Source: Rhodocollybia butyracea (lineage: Eukaryota; Basidiomycota; Agaricomycetes; Agaricales; Omphalotaceae). Taken from it: 64,000 nucleotides of DNA. The notes under the pieces were generated by a model. That model was not told the origin of the DNA. It worked only from the letters and a program-made list of their open reading frames with translations, and did not search any database. The stretch covers positions 248,001-312,000 of the forward strand of contig JADNRY010000020.1 in the NCBI GenBank assembly GCA_015501585.1. The letters are read 5' to 3'. Shown in pieces: positions 10,973-21,994 of this stretch (the stretch's first letter is position 1; each line of letters begins with the position of its first letter). The position numbers and the translations under genes are program-made.

Positions 10973-12269
10973 ACACAGCGGGCAAGGACCGTGGCAGTTG
11001 ATCTGCAACTGCGTTTAACGCAGTGGAAAGGTGTTGCCCCAGGCAGTGGCCGGCAAAGCATATAACCGGTTCTTTCATTGAGTTCTTTCGTAATGTCCCT
11101 CGTAATGTAAAGTTGGTCATGACCTCGCACATGGTCATCTCGTACATTGCATGACATTATAGCTAGCATTTGTAACTACGTAAATCAGTCTCCCACTCAC
11201 ACACTTTGCCCTTGTACATGTTCTACTGCTGACATTCCCCAAAGGCAGCTGGCAGTCATTTTGTAAATGCTTGTGTGGTTACATGCTCTAATTTTTTCCC
11301 GCCCTGTAAACCAAGCTGGTAATCAATCCAAAAACAATTTGTAAATTGTTGCTGGCCACAAGCTGGCCATGGACTAAGTTTGTTTGAGAAATGCTATACA
11401 GTGAGCCATATCATCATGTCTTCTATGTTCAAAATATTCACTTATGGTGTTGCACCCATAATCTGGCTCACACTACTACTACTACTACTACGATACTACC
11501 ACATCAGAACATTGCATCTCTCAGGTATCTCTTTCAGGCATTTCTCAAAGATGCCATGACTCAACCAGGACTAGCAAGTGGACTGGAAGGGAGTTGGAAG
11601 GGGGTCTTGAGGGGGTCCCACACAGGGCTATTGCTATACTTCCACCATACATACTAGGACCATACTAATTTGCATGTACTGACATGTTTCTCATTTTTCA
11701 TGCTTACAGGATGCCTATGTACTAGTCAAAGTGTAGCCTAGGGTACTGTTACTGTGCCAATTAGTAGTAGAGGTTTTTATTCATATTAAATTATTATCTA
11801 TAATTTTCTTTCAGGCTATTCTCAGGGCCCTCAGTTGTTCATCAGATACTTGTGGTCACTGGGTACTTTTAACTTGAGGGTAGGTCTCTATGTTTGTATG
11901 CTTGACAGTACTTAGCAGCCTGACAATGTCTGGCCAGCTAAGTGTTGATCCCTTTAAAATGGTTCTGTATCTGAAGACTGGCATTATGCTGTACTATATT
12001 TAACGTAGGAACTTTTTGATGTTTTCCTCGCTTCTTGTTGTGTCCTGAGGGACACCAGCAGTCCGCAAGGACAAGGGAACCTAGCCCTCGGAGAAAGGAT
12101 ACGAAGATCGTAAAGGAGCGCCCGTGGGCGCTCCGTATCGGAGTTTACATTACATTACGACAACTCAATGGACCGGTTATATGCTTTGCCGGCCACTGCC
12201 TAGGGCAACACCGTTCCACTGCGTTAAACGCAGTTGCAAATCAACTGCCACGGTCCTTGCCCGCTGTGT
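10973..12269. mobile_element. Non-autonomous DNA element with long terminal inverted repeats
   Basis: The left end starts ACACAGCGGGCAAGGACCG and the right end finishes with the complement. The inverted similarity runs about 130-140 bp inward on each side (to about 11113 and from about 12143). Each arm contains a near-palindrome CTGCGTT(T)AACGCAG. The 1 kb between the arms has no open frame of note. I infer a defective TIR transposon of about 1.3 kb. No convincing target duplication is visible, so the exact ends and superfamily are open. Confidence 0.6.
11471..11490 (+). repeat. (ACT)n microsatellite
   Basis: Six to seven uninterrupted ACT units inside the centre of the 10973-12269 element. 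Confidence 0.9.
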
Positions 12270-12806
12270 CATGTCCATCGAAAGGCTCACTACTACTAGT
12301 GTAGCCTACAGCTTTTCTTTCTTCCTTCTAGTGTTGAGGTTGCTTTACATTGTAGCTCGTCTTTGTACGACTACATCCAATTGCAAAGAATCGGTCTTAT
12401 ACCGTTCTCTGCTCACAACAAATCGGCCTTCATTCCGCTCACAACTCGCGATTTCTTTTCTTGCCATAATGGATAGCGAAACACTAGCATGATCCAAGCA
12501 GGACCCCGCAAAATCACTCTGAGCCGAGTACTAGGCGGGCATCGGAGAGCGTTCTATCTATCTGTCATTGCTATGAGGATTTGTCCCGACAAATTTGTAA
12601 TTGAGCCCAGAGATAAGCTTCTAAAGGGTATGTCCATTGTTCTATAAAACAGCTCTGTTTTCACTAATTAAACTCTACCCTCACATCCCTCCACTGATTA
12701 TCTCTGTTATGACCACTGCTACCAACTACCAACATCCACCGCTAATGCTGATTGTTCACGCTCTCTGCTAATGCTACAATCCGCTAATGCTATTGGCTCC
12801 TGCCAT

Positions 12807-12939
12807 CTGCTACTGCTACTGCTACTGCTACTGCTACTGCTACTGTCACCGCTACTGCTACTTTCACTGCTACTGCTACTGCTACTGTCACCGCTACTGC
12901 TACTGCTACTATCACCGCTACTGCTACTGCTACTGCTAT
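12807..12939 (+). repeat. (CTACTG)n-rich trinucleotide array
   Basis: About 130 bp of CTG/CTA triplets interrupted by TCACCG and TTTCACTG units. It creates poly-Leu and poly-Ser frames on the two strands, which are artefacts of the repeat rather than genes. Confidence 0.9.
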
Positions 12940-14644
12940 TTACTTGCACCCTTTTGCTAATACCAATCACTCACTCCATGCTAACACTATGCTACTACCA
13001 ATGACCAATGCCACCAATGCTTCTGTGTCAGTATAACTTTCATGTTCACGCGTTACTGTCTGGACTTCTATAAAAATTATAGATATATGTACACACGTTC
13101 GGTTTCTCTCTTTTCTTCCTTTACCTTATGTCTAATCTGACTTGCGAGTGTGGGCCACCACGCCAAGTGTGTGGCAGGTACGAGTCCTGCAAGACACTAG
13201 TTTGAGATTTCATAAGTATGGAAAAGGTAACAATAATCCCAGCGCATCCAGTAAAAGGTCCATGCTGCGGAATCAGCCTGAGATTCTGAAAAGTCAATAA
13301 CAAACACTGACTCAGTGCAAGGATTGTCAGAAAATCAGGACTTTAAGCGGAAATTGCTTGTTTAACCTCTGGCAGGCACTGATAACTGCAGTCGACCCCG
13401 CATGGCAAGAGGTTTGCACTTGGCAATTAAGTATCAAAAAGCTTAGGGTAGGGTTCAAGTGTACTTTTGAAATTTGCAGCAGCACACAAAGGAAGCAGTG
13501 TGACGGTAAGCGGCGTAAGCGAAAATGGGAACGCCGATAAATCCACGGAGTCACATGACGGGCGCTTTGACATTTCTAAATATGGTGAAATGATTCTCCC
13601 AAATTTGGGCAAGATCAGCCCCAATTGGGACAAAATTCCCATGCGAAACCGGCCATAAGGACGAGCCTTCATTACATTCAGGACTCGTAATATCCGGTTT
13701 CACACTCATTTTGTGCATCACCCATGTAAGTCTCACCCATGATCTGGTTTCCTTTCAGTGTCACTTGCCTGTGCGGTGTGCAAGCTTCTGAATTCCCTCC
13801 CCAGGAGGTAAAGTTTGATCTTATACAAGTGATTGGCTGACGAATAGGTGATGTATTCATTTTCTGCAATACGCAACTTAACATGCTCAGCCAGCACTAT
13901 ATGAGTTCATATGGTACACCATGGTCCCAGTGCACTGAGTGCCCTCCTACATATAGGGGATCCACAGCCTTCTGGATGCGTCGTGCACTCCTACTAGATG
14001 GGTATCGCAGTCGACTGTGGACCTCTTTTGTTGCTGGGACCCGAAGGCCTACGGCCTTCTCCCATACTTGCATATAATCATATACTGCACAATTAGCTAC
14101 TAAGCATTTGCTTAGGTAGCTCGCCACTTCTAAAGCTTCACTAATAGTTCCAAGATCTTGTTGGTTGATGAAGACTCTTAGACTGGTTCAAGACTACTAT
14201 TAGATCATTATCAAGGGTTGTAGTTACACATCCTTTGTATATATGTCTGTCCACAGCCTCAATTGAGCAGCCAGGGACAAGTATCCAACACTTGTCCCAT
14301 GGGCCAAATACACCAAAATTAATTCTTGATTAATTTGTAAAATACAAAAACAGAATAAATGTTTCCTGGCTCAGTTCTACATGTTTTGGGTCTTATTTGC
14401 ACTTGTAAAATATCTGCTACGGTTACTGAAGCCAAGGATGATCCATTCATGGAGTCTGGACAAACTAGGTAAAGAGTTTTAAATAGAATAAGTTTGGAAT
14501 AAGTACACTATTCAGCTCAGCCATGTAACTGGAGCTGTATAGTGCATTTAACACAGTGCCCCTTGAGAATCACAGCAGCCTTGAACAAGTCAGGATTATA
14601 CTTATAGTCATGCATAACTTATTGGATCTGGCCAGCGTGGTCCT
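12940..14644. other. Spacer, no gene recognised
   Basis: Short overlapping frames only. At 13174-13190 a 5-bp stem (GCAGG/CCTGC) closes a 7-base loop TACGAGT that looks like a tRNA T-arm, with a box B-like core at 13177-13187. No matching tRNA body is present, so at most it is a tRNA-derived relic. Confidence 0.35.
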
Positions 14645-14922
14645 CCAAGTAAAAGGCACAAGAATTGGCAAGATTTTTACTATATTCTCGTTCACAAAAT
14701 GTACAAAGTAATTCCAAGTTCGAAAACTCCTCTTTTGCTCATTGTGAGTTCCATTTTTAGTTCTGTTTTCCCATTCTCTTTCTCATTTACAGCCGCTCGA
14801 GTACCATTAGTCCCTGAATATCTGTCAACATTGGAGTCAATTCAACAGGTGAGCTTCTGTTGACGAAACATCGATACGATGCAATATACATTTTACATAC
14901 CTGACAATAGAGTAAAAATTTC

Positions 14923-15300
14923 TCAGCAGAGACCACAGATGAAAGACTCGATATCAGTCCCCGTGTTAACATTGACACACAGTCCCGGAGGGTCAGAAAA
15001 ATCGAAGGTTGCGCCTGTACAACCAGCATCCACGAAAAACGTTGTACAGATATTTCTACCCAGGGGGTCGGTGACCTAAAGTGGGCATAGTAGCCGAGTA
15101 AGTGACAAACAATCCCCTTGAGTAACACTCACCTTAAAAGAGTGTCGACCACTAAACGAGCCACAATCATTAATGCAGTCAACAGCATCTCCTGCATCAC
15201 CGTCGCATGCGTCTCCACTCCAAGCCATAAACCCTTGGGCAGCACTGCTTGTGATCATGTGCAGAACAGCAAGAAGGACAGTGGCGACCGGAATCTGCAT
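14923..15300 (-). CDS. Small secreted eight-cysteine protein, family 2, intact copy
   Basis: Exon 1 is 15133-15300 and exon 2 is 14923-15075, with a 57-bp GT-AG phase-0 intron; together 106 residues. The signal peptide is MQIPVATVLLAVLHMITSSA, cut near AQ. The mature part has eight cysteines: GDACDGD, VDC, NDC, NIC, AGC, GLC, FIC, and a final Cys as the last residue. The W-SGDAC-GD start and the C-terminal C-x(n)-G-x(n)-F-C-G pattern resemble family 1 (WTQFSGSDC...FFCG), so the two families are probably distant relatives with one fold. The TATA box is 62 bp upstream. It is likely extracellular; function unknown. Downstream CAG/GTATGT and CAACAG signals suggest a possible intron in the 3' untranslated region. 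Confidence 0.82.
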
Positions 15301-15361
15301 TGTAGGATCTCGAATTATTAGGTCTGGGTGACTCAGAAACTTCCGTATGGCCTTAGGCTGG

Positions 15362-15369
15362 TATTTATA
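15362..15369 (-). promoter_or_regulatory. TATA box of family-2 intact gene
   Basis: TATAAATA on the minus strand, 62 bp upstream of the ATG at 15300. The frameshifted paralogue has the same octamer at the same distance (19605-19612). The truncated paralogue has a one-base change that destroys it (17451-17458, TACAAATA). Confidence 0.7.
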
Positions 15370-16170
15370 CCTGAAATTGATATCATACTAGTGGTCTGGC
15401 AGGCCTTCTGAAGCTCTCCCAGAACCCTGTCTAAAATAGCCTGCAAAATGATCCATTTTCTTGTACAGTCCGGATATAGCGCAATCTAGGATCTCATGAT
15501 GGTGAGTTCTTCAAATAGACTCGTGGCATGCAGTGCCTTATAAGCATCGTTATACTTACGAGTCGAAGCTCAGACTGTTAAGTGTCAAAGCATTCATACT
15601 TATACTGCTAGTACTAATGAATAACACTTATTCTCGGTTACTGTGTCCTCACAGCCAGTCACCTATGGTTTTTTTCAGGAAGCGAGAGGCATTTGGTGGG
15701 CCATGGCCTCAGTATACTTACTAAATTCTACTTGCCCTCAAGATTAAAGTTTGATCATGGTGTATTTTAGGAAATCATATCGTAATCTTCAGCTCGGACA
15801 AGGTCTGGGCCCGGAGCTTCCGGGACCTGTGGTTCCTGTAAGTTGCATATGGCAACATATTTTCTGACCTTCTTACCATCGAAGCCCAGGGGTTTACCAT
15901 GAAAACCAGAGCCATGAGCTTTGATCTTCATCTGGCTATCTGTTAACACATAATCTCCGCAAAAGTACAAACACTTGCTCAGTCTTGGCTCGGTCAGGGG
16001 TTATGAGCAGTTCATTATCAGGACAATATCAGGAACACCCAGCACCGTTCCACATTCAACGGCCTAAATTTATTGTACAAGTTTCAATGAACATTGACAA
16101 AATCCAGAGTGTAGTAGGTCTTGGAGCGGGTACAATTTTGGGTACATTTGTATGATTTTTTTTTATCAAG

Positions 16171-16780
16171 TCATTTCCGTTGTACTTTGGTTGTACTGTT
16201 CCAATCAAGGTTGCAATTTGAAGTACTGTTCACTGCAAGTTCACTGGCGCCAGTGAAGCTCGAGCACGGATCATTCTGAACGGCATGGGGTGAAGAAGTA
16301 ATCGATAAATGCTCCTTATTTCTAAGCAAATCGGGTTGTACCGTTGTAATAAATCCCATGGACATACTGTACAGTCAGGGGATGCAAGGGCTTGTGACCA
16401 ACTTGTGACCCACAGTCCATCTGATGAAAAGTTGAGAAGTTATGAAAAAACCCGGTGCTACAACAACATAGCCCCAATATTTGTAAAGATAATTGTTCGG
16501 TTCAGCTTTAGTAAAGCAGTTTTCAAGTGCTGCTCCACCTGCAAGTATTACCCAGTCGGCATGGTAAAGCCAGCCATTTGATTGCCGGTTGATGGCCACC
16601 TTCATGCCGGGAGGGCCATAATCCTACCGGTTTCGCTGGGGCTCCAATCCTAGATTCACCTCAATATAAATTTTCTGGAACTCTTTCCTTGGCTTCGTGA
16701 CCAAGCGAAAAAGCTTTTTCACATGAAGTGTCACAGCTTGAGCTTCAAGAGAAGCACTTTGGTCAGCGGTTGATAGTATC
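16171..16780 (-). pseudogene. Degenerate gene relic shared by tandem units
   Basis: In unit A the minus strand carries pieces such as ASLEAQAVTLHVKKLF, YIEVNLGLEP and NNYLYKYWGYVVVAP in changing frames with stops between them. Homologous stretches occur in units B (17834-18052, the longest open version) and C (about 20280-20620). The pattern suggests an old gene copied with the unit and now decayed. I do not recognise the family. Confidence 0.3.
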
Positions 16781-17223
16781 GTGTCGTTTTCCTCGTGGGT
16801 CACCAGTATCCGAGGCCTGGCTAAGGTTTAACTTACCGGGTAAACATCTCCTCAATGCTCTATTATCGGAAACCGCTCAGGTCAGGAGCTCAAGGCTACA
16901 TGGCTTTGATGAGTCTGCCGAGAACATGGATTCTTCACTCACAGCCTACAGTATTGAGAGCGTGTGCCAGGCACAGTGGAAAAAAACTTTGAGAAGCTGC
17001 GAGTGGACCCCCGAATTAAGGATACATATTACTTATAGCTACGATTTCATGACAAGTCCTATTGTTGGCACTTCGAAGTTCTGGCAGACTCCTGGGGGTT
17101 CTAACTGTTAGCTGTTGATATCAATACAAGGCGAAGAAAATAACCTAGTACACAAGCATTTTCCAGATAAAAGGCACGAGTAATGAAAAGAGTTTTACTA
17201 GTCTCCTTGAGTCACACACTCAC

Positions 17224-17383
17224 CTTAAAAGAGCGTCGACCGCTAAACAAGTCACACTGACCAAAGCAATCAACATCAAGCATCACCGTCGCATGCATCT
17301 CCATTCCAGGCCATAAACTCTTGGGCAGAGCTGTTTGTGATCATGTACAGAAGAAGAAAGGCTGAGGCGACTGGAATCTGCAT
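17224..17383 (-). pseudogene. Family-2 secreted protein pseudogene, exon 1 only
   Basis: Begins MQIPVASAFLLLYMITNSSA and continues to MAWNGDACDGDA, parallel to the intact gene. An 8-bp shortfall relative to the intact exon (160 against 168 bp) then shifts the frame to stops. After the shift, another frame again shows VDCFGQCDLFSGRRSFK, the expected end of exon 1, followed by a GTGAGT donor. No exon 2 follows within normal intron distance. The TATA octamer upstream is mutated. Truncation, frameshift and promoter loss together mark it as dead. Confidence 0.85.
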
Positions 17384-17833
17384 TGTAAATCCTTGAATTA
17401 TTTAGGAGGTCTGGCAGATTCGAAACTTCCGGCGTATGGCCTCAGGCTGGTATTTGTACCTGAAATTGATGTCATACTAGCGGCCCTGACCTGAAGCTCC
17501 TCCAGAATTCTGTCTGAAATAGCTTGGAAATAGCGTATCTTAGAGCCCAAAAGCACCCCGGGTTTTCTTGTCCAGGTATAGCGTAACTTAGGGTCTCATG
17601 ATGCAGATGTGCCTCATAAGCGCGTCTATGTAGTGCCTTCTACAGGTTGAAGCTAAGATTCCTCCAAGTGTCAAAGAATACAGTACCACTCAAGTAAGTA
17701 CTACTTAATGAGGACTATTCTCTATTGCCCACTCGGAGATTTCCATGGACAATTGCTTGGTTCAGCTTAAATGCAGTCACTTTCAAGTGCTGCAGTGACT
17801 AGTGGTAGACTACTATTTGCTAGTGTTAGTCGA

Positions 17834-18052
17834 TCAAAGATTGGCATCCGAACTGAAGTAGAATTGGTCCAGAGTAAGCCGTCGGACATCAATTAAATCC
17901 CACCCTCTTCGTTCTAATTCTAGATTCACCTCAATACAATTTTTGCTGGAACTCTTCGCTGGGCAAAAGCTTTTCACCCAAAATGTCACAGCTTCTTCAA
18001 GAGAAGCACGGTACTTTGATGTTTCACTAGGGGCAACCTCGTTGTCTATCAT
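17834..18052 (-). CDS. Unknown 72-residue open frame in unit B
   Basis: Opens with ATG at 18052 and reads MIDNEVAPSETSKYRASLEE, then WVKSFCPAKSSS, CIEVNLELERRGWDLIDV and LTLDQFYFSSDAN to the stop at 17834. It is the longest intact version of the relic seen in units A and C. The composition is protein-like and acidic at both ends, with no signal peptide. It may be an exon of a larger lost gene. No family recognised. Confidence 0.3.
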   Translation of the reverse strand: MIDNEVAPSETSKYRASLEEAVTFWVKSFCPAKSSSKNCIEVNLELERRGWDLIDVRRLTLDQFYFSSDANL

Positions 18053-18879
18053 GGGTATTACTCAAGAGCTGACTAGTGGGTTGATTGCATGGAAACCCTT
18101 ATATTTATAAAAAATATATCAGTGCTCCAGGCCAGCCATTTAAGCCTGAGGGTCGACCTTTCATAAATGCTACACTCACAAGCGCTCGGACCGGGAACTC
18201 AAGGCTATACGGAGTTGTGCCAGCGCTCCTATCGAGTCCTATGGTTCATCGATCATCACTGGCCCCTTGCCCATTGACAATATCCTCGTCCATCCGAAGG
18301 GAAAGCGATGGATGTTGTGGATTAAGTGATCTAGGCACACTTGTGCACTCGGTTGTTAGACCTTTTGTATACAATTGCCTGGGTATACCCCATAGCCTGT
18401 ATAGTATTTGTACTACAATACCTCCTAGAATATTCTAAATAGTACTGGTAAGTAGCCTGAGGCTGAGTAAGTACTGAGTAATACTAAGGAATGTACTAGA
18501 ATGTTCGAGTACAACAGTTTGGTCGGGCATATGGATCTTCTCGCTTAAAAGTTAAAACTTTCTCGGAATTCCATATACAGTCTGAGTCTGGGACATGGAG
18601 AAAATGTTGAGAAGAAACTACAACTTCCCAACGTTCAACATGTCCTCGAATCAAGGACTCGGACTTCAACATATACTTTACCCCACTCATCTAATATGCT
18701 CCATTGAACTTATGGTAGTATGGTGCCGCCGAAGCTATCATGCTAAAATAATTCCCTTTGGCAAATCACGCACACCGCACATGACCGCATAGAATATGAT
18801 GCTCACGCTTCAAGTACGTTGTATATATAATATAAGTGCATTGGCATAATCCCAAAATGCTATATGGCGCCAGGCCTAT

Positions 18880-21180
18880 TTTACAAGTGTTGGCGAGAGT
18901 TTTACTATAAAGTTCTCGTTCACTAAATGTACAAAGTAATATCAACTTGAAGTTCGAACCGTCACTCTTTTAATCAAAGTTTCATAATTCATTTGTTACC
19001 CTATTTTCCATCCTCTTTCTCATAGACAACGCTTGGAGTACCATTTATGACCTTGGATATCTGTCAGCATTGAAATAAATTCACAATATACATTACTTAC
19101 CTGACAATGGACTCAAAATTTCCTAGATCAAGTCTCCTAAGTTGGAGGCTCACTGCAGGGATTACATAGGAAAGACTCGATATCAGTCCCCGTGTTAACA
19201 TTGATACACGGTCCTGTAGGGTCTTCGAAAAAAGAACGATTCGCCTGTACATCCAGGATCCACAAAAAACGTTATACAGAACTCCCTGTTCAAGGGGTCG
19301 TTGACCTGAAGCGCGCATGACTGAGTAAGTGGAAACAATCTGCTTGAGTCACACACCCACCTGAAAAGAGTGTAGACCGGCAAACGACATACAGCCCACA
19401 GCCTGAGTGCACGAAGCGCTGGGTCCTGGATCGCTGTCACATGCATTTCCACCCCAAGTAAAAACCTCAGGCTCAAGTTGGGCAGCACTGTTCGTGATCA
19501 TGTACAGAACAGCAAGAAGGGTTGTGGAGACTGGAATCTGCATTGTAGAATCTCGAACTCAAGGGAGGTCTGGGGACTCAGGAACTTCCAAGTTCCGTAT
19601 GGCCTATTTATACCTGAAATTGATCTTCCGGACCCCCGGAAGGTCCCGCAGAACCCCGTCCGATAGGCATATCATAAGCCCAAAATGACCTGTCTTCTTG
19701 TCTGGAGATAGCCTAATCTACTAGGGTCTCACTGTGGTGAGGTTCTTCTGATATGGCGTGCAGCACCGTATAAGCGTACTATGTACATGCGGTGCCCCCA
19801 ATGAGCTGAAGCTAAGTGTCAAGAAATACATACTTGGTAGCACTACTAATGAGCAATGTTTTCTATGGCTCTACTTACTTATCCTCATGGTCAGTCATCT
19901 ACTAGTTATCTCTTGGGTCATTTATGGGTTCTTCAAAAGCGAGAGACAAAGGTGAGACGCGGCTTTGTATATTCTACCTGTCCTTAAGATTAAACTGCAA
20001 TCATATGTACATTTTTGATGATTTATCTTATTTCCGTTCAACTTCACTGGTGTCAGCGAAGCTTGAGAACCGAGCATTCTGGACATAGCAGGTGAACTTG
20101 AAGTCGTCAATATACTTACTCCTTACTTCTAAGCACTTAGCAAATCGGGTTGTAATGAAAATGCCATACCGTACAGTTAGGGGGAGTCGGGGACGTAAAA
20201 AGGCTGCCCGTGTGATACAAGGTCAACTGCCAATGAAAAAGTGGAGAGCTTGTTATCCGTTCAGACGAAAACCTGCTTCAAGAGAATAGCCTGAGATCGT
20301 ATAGTCAATTGCTTGAGTCAGCTTACATGCAGTTTTCAAGTTTTGCACCACTATTTGGGCGTTTCGCTGGCAAAGTTAGTCGCTCAGACTCAAAGACTAG
20401 CATCAGGACTGGTCCGGAGTAAGCCGAACATCAAATTAATCCCACCGGTTTCGATGATGGGTTCTAATTCTAGATTCACTTCATAGGTTTTGCTGGAACC
20501 TTGACTTCACTATTAACACAGCAAAAACTTTTCTCACAAAGTGCCACAGCTTGAGCTTCAAGAGAAGCAGTTTGGGTCAGCCGTTACTCCTGGAGTCGCT
20601 TCACTACGTTGCTTGTATGGGAAGTAGTATTCAAAAACTGGCTACTTGGGTGGCTACCGGTTAGACCTTTCGTCAGTGCCGTGCTATCGTAAACCGCTCC
20701 GATCGGGAGCTCAAGGCTACACGGAGTCATGCCAGCGCTCCTTTGAAGCTGGGATCATCGCCGATGACTGAGTCTCTTGACCATTAACGTATCTTCCATC
20801 TGGAGAGAAAGCGATGGATGTTGAGTCCATCGAGCACATGGACTTCTTTACTTTAACCTTTCTCAGAAATTTCATATACGTCTTCAGTAGGCCTGAGTCT
20901 TGAGATCTTGAGAGCGCGTCCAGGCCTCGGAGAAAATGTTGAAGGGGTTAGGGACCTGAGTCTATCGTAAGCCACTTCGATCGGGAGCTCAAGGTTACAC
21001 GGAGTGATGAATGTTGAGTCCGTCGAGAACATGTACTTCTTTGCTTTAACCTTTCTCGGAAACTCCATATACTTCCTGAGTACGCCTGAGCCTTGAGCGC
21101 GTGTGTGCCCCGGAGAAAATCTCGACTCGAAAATGCGGGTGGACCCGACTTTCATGCCCTTGAGTTAGTAAGGTCTCCGA
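18880..21180. repeat. Tandem unit C of the family-2 gene duplication
   Basis: Third copy of the unit, including gene, promoter and upstream blocks. Within it, 20690-20960 and 20965-21130 look like a further local duplication: GCTATCGTAAACCGCTC / CTATCGTAAGCCACTTC, then GGAGCTCAAGG-TACACGGAG, and later GTTGAGTCC(A/G)TCGAG and TTTGCTTTAACCTTTCTC-like stretches. Confidence 0.6.
19137..19543 (-). pseudogene. Family-2 secreted protein gene with frameshift
   Basis: Exon 1 is 19361-19543 (61 codons, signal peptide MQIPVSTTLLAVLYMITNSA); the intron is 19306-19360; exon 2 starts at 19305. Exon 2 follows the intact paralogue (NREFCITFFVDPGCTG) until a run of six A on the plus strand (19228-19233), where the frame slips. 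As read it stops at 19195. In the neighbouring frame the expected C-terminal cysteine pattern continues to a stop at 19137. One base too many in a homopolymer explains the break. It may be a young pseudogene or a sequencing error. The TATA box at 19605-19612 is intact. Confidence 0.75.
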
Positions 21181-21539
21181 GCCCATACTCGTCACCTGCC
21201 ATCTACTTTAACTTATTGTAGTACTTGTAAGTTGTCCCCGCCGATACTGTCACGAAGTAAAATAATTCCCTTTGTTCTAGTTGAGGCAAATCACGCACAC
21301 CACACATGACCGCATATAGCACATCATAAGAAGTTAGAACTGAATCATGCTCACGCCTCAAGTACGTTGATTGTAATGCATTGGCATAATCCCAAATTGC
21401 TATATAACTATTTGATATCAGGACAACGGACTAGTGCGTTGGGTTACTACTAAAACCTAAAAACCAAGTCAGATCTGGCGTAACAAAAAAAAAATAACTG
21501 TGCAAGGACGCTTACTAGCACCAAGTGCATATGCTACTC

Positions 21540-21878
21540 CTAGAAAGCTGGTCCGCACATGAACTGGAAGGTGTTGCCTGGCTCTACAAAGAGACTGAAG
21601 CATCCGCCGGGGAGTTGGTCCGCCCCATTGCCAACCGCACAGTTACCAGTGAAGAAAAGGAAACCCGTGCATTCATTGATAGTGTTAGTGAGGATCGAAG
21701 ACCCGCTGATCTGTTCGCAAGCGCAAGTCTCGTCGCCGCTGCAGGTACCAGTGGCTACAACGTCGCCAGTGCAGTCGGAGCCGGAGAATTGGGTCCAGTT
21801 GGCGCTGTTTTGAGCTTGGACGCCCAGAGTAAGCAATGTGGCCATAGCGACCAGGGAAGCGAGGAAGTTGGGTTGCAT
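21540..21878 (-). CDS. Small secreted eight-cysteine protein, family 1 copy 2
   Basis: A single exon of 112 residues. The start MQPNFLASLVAMATLL gives a signal peptide ending GVQA. The mature part QNSANWTQFSGSDCTGD through CACEQ, PGGCF and FQFMCGPAF keeps all eight cysteines of copy 1. Differences from copy 1 are scattered replacements, mostly outside the cysteines (for example Asn/Thr after SDC, Ser/Phe in GFL-FTG), which suggests the protein is still under constraint. The TATA box lies 109 bp upstream, as in copy 1. Predicted extracellular; function unknown. Confidence 0.85.
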   Translation of the reverse strand: MQPNFLASLVAMATLLTLGVQAQNSANWTQFSGSDCTGDVVATGTCSGDETCACEQISGSSILTNTINECTGFLFFTGNCAVGNGADQLPGGCFSLFVEPGNTFQFMCGPAF

Positions 21879-21986
21879 GTTCTGCGAGTAGTATGGCTTG
21901 AGCGACAACAGCCATGGTGAGGTAAAGATCACTGTACCTTTGATTTATCTGTTCAGGAAGTGAGGTTCGTCTTTCTGCGAGCTCGC

Positions 21987-21994
21987 CTTTTATA
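21987..21994 (-). promoter_or_regulatory. TATA box of family-1 gene copy 2
   Basis: TATAAAAG on the minus strand, 109 bp upstream of the ATG at 21878, matching the position in copy 1. Confidence 0.75.

Larger units (their letters stand above)
14645..17130. repeat. Tandem unit A of the family-2 gene duplication
   Basis: First of three head-to-tail units (A 14645-17130, B 17165-18870, C 18880-21180), each carrying a family-2 secreted protein gene or remnant. Shared landmarks in order: a TTTTACTA-TTCTCGTTCAC start (A and C), the gene, a GGTATTTATACCTGAAATTGA promoter block, a GGTTCAGCTT-TTTTCAAGTGCTGC block, and a CTTCAAGAGAAGCACTTTGG block. Limits are approximate. Confidence 0.7.
17165..18870. 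repeat. Tandem unit B of the family-2 gene duplication
   Basis: Second copy of the unit, aligned with A and C through the same landmarks. It lacks the sequence corresponding to exon 2 of the secreted protein gene, so a deletion removed that part at its left end. Confidence 0.65.

Noticed and set aside
12719..13004. Long Ser-rich and Leu-rich frames on opposite strands
   Set aside because: Both are produced by the CTG/CTA microsatellite; no independent coding signal.
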